Assembly: GCA_903886165.1 (NCBI GenBank) | Contig: CAISLL010000129.1 | Coordinates: 1-7,760 of the forward strand | Reading direction: 5' to 3' | Length of the DNA stretch: 7,760 nt | Source of the DNA: an uncultured beta proteobacterium | Lineage (GTDB): Bacteria; Pseudomonadota; Gammaproteobacteria; Burkholderiales; Burkholderiaceae_C | Shown here: positions 6,380-7,760 of the stretch, piece after piece | Layout of the letters: every line of letters starts with the position of its first letter | Position numbering within the stretch: position 1 is the stretch's first letter | Notes under the pieces: generated by a model | Seen by the model: only the letters and a program-made list of their open reading frames with translations | Database searches by the model: none | What the model was told of the DNA's origin: nothing | Made by a program: the position numbers and the translations under genes

Positions 6380-6470
6380 GGTTTATTGGGGTCCGGGCTA
6401 ATCGGGGTCAGAGCACACGCCCTTCGGGCGGTGATCTGACCCCATAAACCTTAACGGTAATCCGACCCCA
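6380..6470. repeat. Palindromic REP/MITE-like element with GGGGTC(A/G)GA motifs
   Basis: The core is an inverted repeat: GGGGTCAGA (6404-6412) against TCTGACCCC (6435-6443), with an inner CGCCC-TTC-GGGCG hairpin (6418-6430). Outside it, GGTTTATTGGGGTC (6380-6393) is complementary to GACCCCATAAACC (6438-6450) apart from one extra base, so alternative pairings exist. GGTAATCCGACCCC at the right end is a further degenerate copy of the motif. From memory, such GGGGTCAGA repeats occur in many copies in betaproteobacterial genomes and can be linked to REP-associated tyrosine transposases; no transposase lies in the window. It sits between the aorB stop and aorC. Confidence 0.65.
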
Positions 6471-6476
6471 AAAAAC

Positions 6477-7760
6477 CTACAGACTCAGACGTTCGCGTGT
6501 GGCAGCGGTGGGGCGGCCCTCTGAATCCCAGCCACGCACTTCGTAGTACTTCGGCAGCATGGTGGCAATTTCATTGAACTTGCCTTTGGCCGGGCCGGTT
6601 TTGCAGGCGCCGTCGGTGCTGGTCAGGCGTGCTGGCAGGCTGTCATCGGCCTTGGTGAAGCCGGCACGGTTGTTGAACTCGCGCTCCATGTTCCAGATGC
6701 GTTCGCCAATTTTTTCCAGCTCTTCGGTGGTGAACTGTTCGCCACAGGCAGCCGCCATTTGGGGTGCAAGGTCCGCCAGGCCCCAGGCGAACGTAGTGAA
6801 CAGGCACAGGCCCGACGAGTCAAAGGCGGCGGTGGCATCCTGGAAGGCCTTGACGAGTTCGGGTTTGCCTTGAGATTCAAGCGGATCGGTCTTGACTGGG
6901 ATGCCCAACACCTCAGAGGCAATGGTGTAGCCGCGCAGGTGGCAGCCACCGCGGTTGCTGGTGGCGTAAGCCAGGCCAATGCCCTGGATGGCACGCGCGT
7001 CGTAGGCCGGGAATTCCTGGCCCTTGCTGCTCATGGACAGTTCCGGGTGGCCGTATTTTGCGCACAGACGTTTGGAGCCCTGCCCAATCTCGACACCAAA
7101 ACCACGACCGTTGACGGTTTCTTCAGCCAGAAACGCCAGGGCCTGGGCTGAACCAAAGTTGGCTTCAATTCCGACCTGCTCCTTGGTCAGCACACCCAGG
7201 TCATAAAGTTCCATCACCGCAGCCACGGTAGCGCCAAAGGTAATGGGATCAATGCCTTGTTCGTTGCACAACATGTTGGCGTATTGCAGCGCCTCCAGAT
7301 CGTTCACGCCGTTAACCGCGCCGAGTGACCAGGCAGATTCGTATTCAAGGCCGCCCGAGGCACCGCGGTACTGCGGCTTGTTGACAATGGTGAAATGGTT
7401 TTCGTCCATCTTGCTGATGCGTCCACAGGCGATGGTGCAGCCAAAGCAGGCCTGGTTTGTCACCAGATGTTTCTTGCCGTCGGTCTTGCGCGGCGTGGCC
7501 ATGGCTTCCGCGGAGATGTCTTTGGCGCCTTCAAACTGGTTGTCGCGGTGGTTGCGGGTCGGTATGGCACCCACTTCGTTGATGACGTTCATCAGCACCT
7601 GGGTGCCGTAAGTGGGCAGGCCCGCGCCGGTTACACCATTGTCGGCAAGAATCTTCTTCTTCTCGGCCACCACTTTCATGAAGGCCTTGGGGTCTTTGAT
7701 GTTGCCCACACCTTTGGTGCCACGCACGGCAATCGCCTTGAGGTTTTTGCTCCCCATGAC
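6477..7760 (-). CDS. aorB: Tungsten-containing aldehyde oxidoreductase catalytic subunit (AorB-like), C-terminal part, cut by window edge
   Basis: The last 428 codons of the AOR-family large subunit are present; about 190 N-terminal residues are expected beyond the window. Counting from the Met at 7757, VMGSKNLKAIAVRG at the start belongs to the pterin-binding N-terminal region. CFGCTIACGR at about 104-112 gives three ligands of the single [4Fe-4S] cluster (CxxCxxxC), and SSGLC ending at C318 gives the fourth. EYES near 138-141 and GGCHLRGY (His 273) correspond to the conserved acidic and histidine residues around the W-bispterin site in Pyrococcus AOR. The reaction is aldehyde plus water to acid plus two electrons, in the cytoplasm, with electrons passing through AorA and AorC to NAD. 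The C-terminus YYEVRGWDSEGRP...ERLSL is intact, with a TAG stop. Tungsten rather than molybdenum is inferred from the family. Confidence 0.95.
   Translation of the reverse strand, partial: VMGSKNLKAIAVRGTKGVGNIKDPKAFMKVVAEKKKILADNGVTGAGLPTYGTQVLMNVINEVGAIPTRNHRDNQFEGAKDISAEAMATPRKTDGKKHLVTNQACFGCTIACGRISKMDENHFTIVNKPQYRGASGGLEYESAWSLGAVNGVNDLEALQYANMLCNEQGIDPITFGATVAAVMELYDLGVLTKEQVGIEANFGSAQALAFLAEETVNGRGFGVEIGQGSKRLCAKYGHPELSMSSKGQEFPAYDARAIQGIGLAYATSNRGGCHLRGYTIASEVLGIPVKTDPLESQGKPELVKAFQDATAAFDSSGLCLFTTFAWGLADLAPQMAAACGEQFTTEELEKIGERIWNMEREFNNRAGFTKADDSLPARLTSTDGACKTGPAKGKFNEIATMLPKYYEVRGWDSEGRPTAATRERLSL

Overview
The window looks like the chromosome of a facultatively anaerobic, denitrifying betaproteobacterium, most likely Comamonadaceae or a near relative. 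The GC-rich codon use, a clade I type NosR N-terminus, a mesophilic Aromatoleum-type tungsten aldehyde oxidoreductase (AOR) operon and a repeat rich in GGGGTC(A/G)GA motifs all point this way. The genus is inferred, because there is no rRNA or other marker gene here.

Layout: (1) Positions 1-470, minus strand, hold the N-terminal end of nosR, which runs off the left edge. (2) Positions 503-2662, minus strand, hold a TonB-dependent outer-membrane receptor directly upstream of nosR (about 32 bases apart), probably in the same transcript. (3) Positions 2663-2969 are a divergent control region with a perfect 12-bp palindrome, a bulged inverted repeat, a TGTGA/TCACA palindrome and a good sigma70-like promoter facing right. 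(4) Positions 2970-4418, plus strand, hold two exported proteins: one unrecognised, one of the Sel1/TPR repeat type. A possible 46-residue ORF follows, overlapping the second gene by GTGA, and a bidirectional terminator sits at 4559-4582. (5) Positions 4598-7760, minus strand, hold the distal part of an AOR operon in the order aorB (partial, runs off the right edge), aorC and aorD. Between aorB and aorC lie about 200 bases with a strong hairpin and a roughly 90-bp repeat element.

How the genes work together: NosR is a membrane flavo-iron-sulfur protein needed to express and supply electrons to the copper enzyme N2O reductase. The receptor next to it may import a metal or chelate for the same system, with copper a guess and iron equally possible. 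The AOR genes encode the W-bispterin catalytic subunit (AorB), the FAD/NAD subunit that passes electrons to or from NAD (AorC), and a MoaD-like sulfur carrier with a terminal Gly-Gly for making the metal-pterin cofactor (AorD). Together they would oxidise aldehydes to acids under anoxic conditions. The two anaerobic modules converge on the plus-strand pair between them. No tRNA, rRNA, CRISPR array, complete insertion sequence or integrase was seen. The most unusual points are the hairpin and repeat between aorB and aorC, the unassigned receptor beside nosR, and the uncharacterised exported-protein operon with its possible small overlapping ORF.
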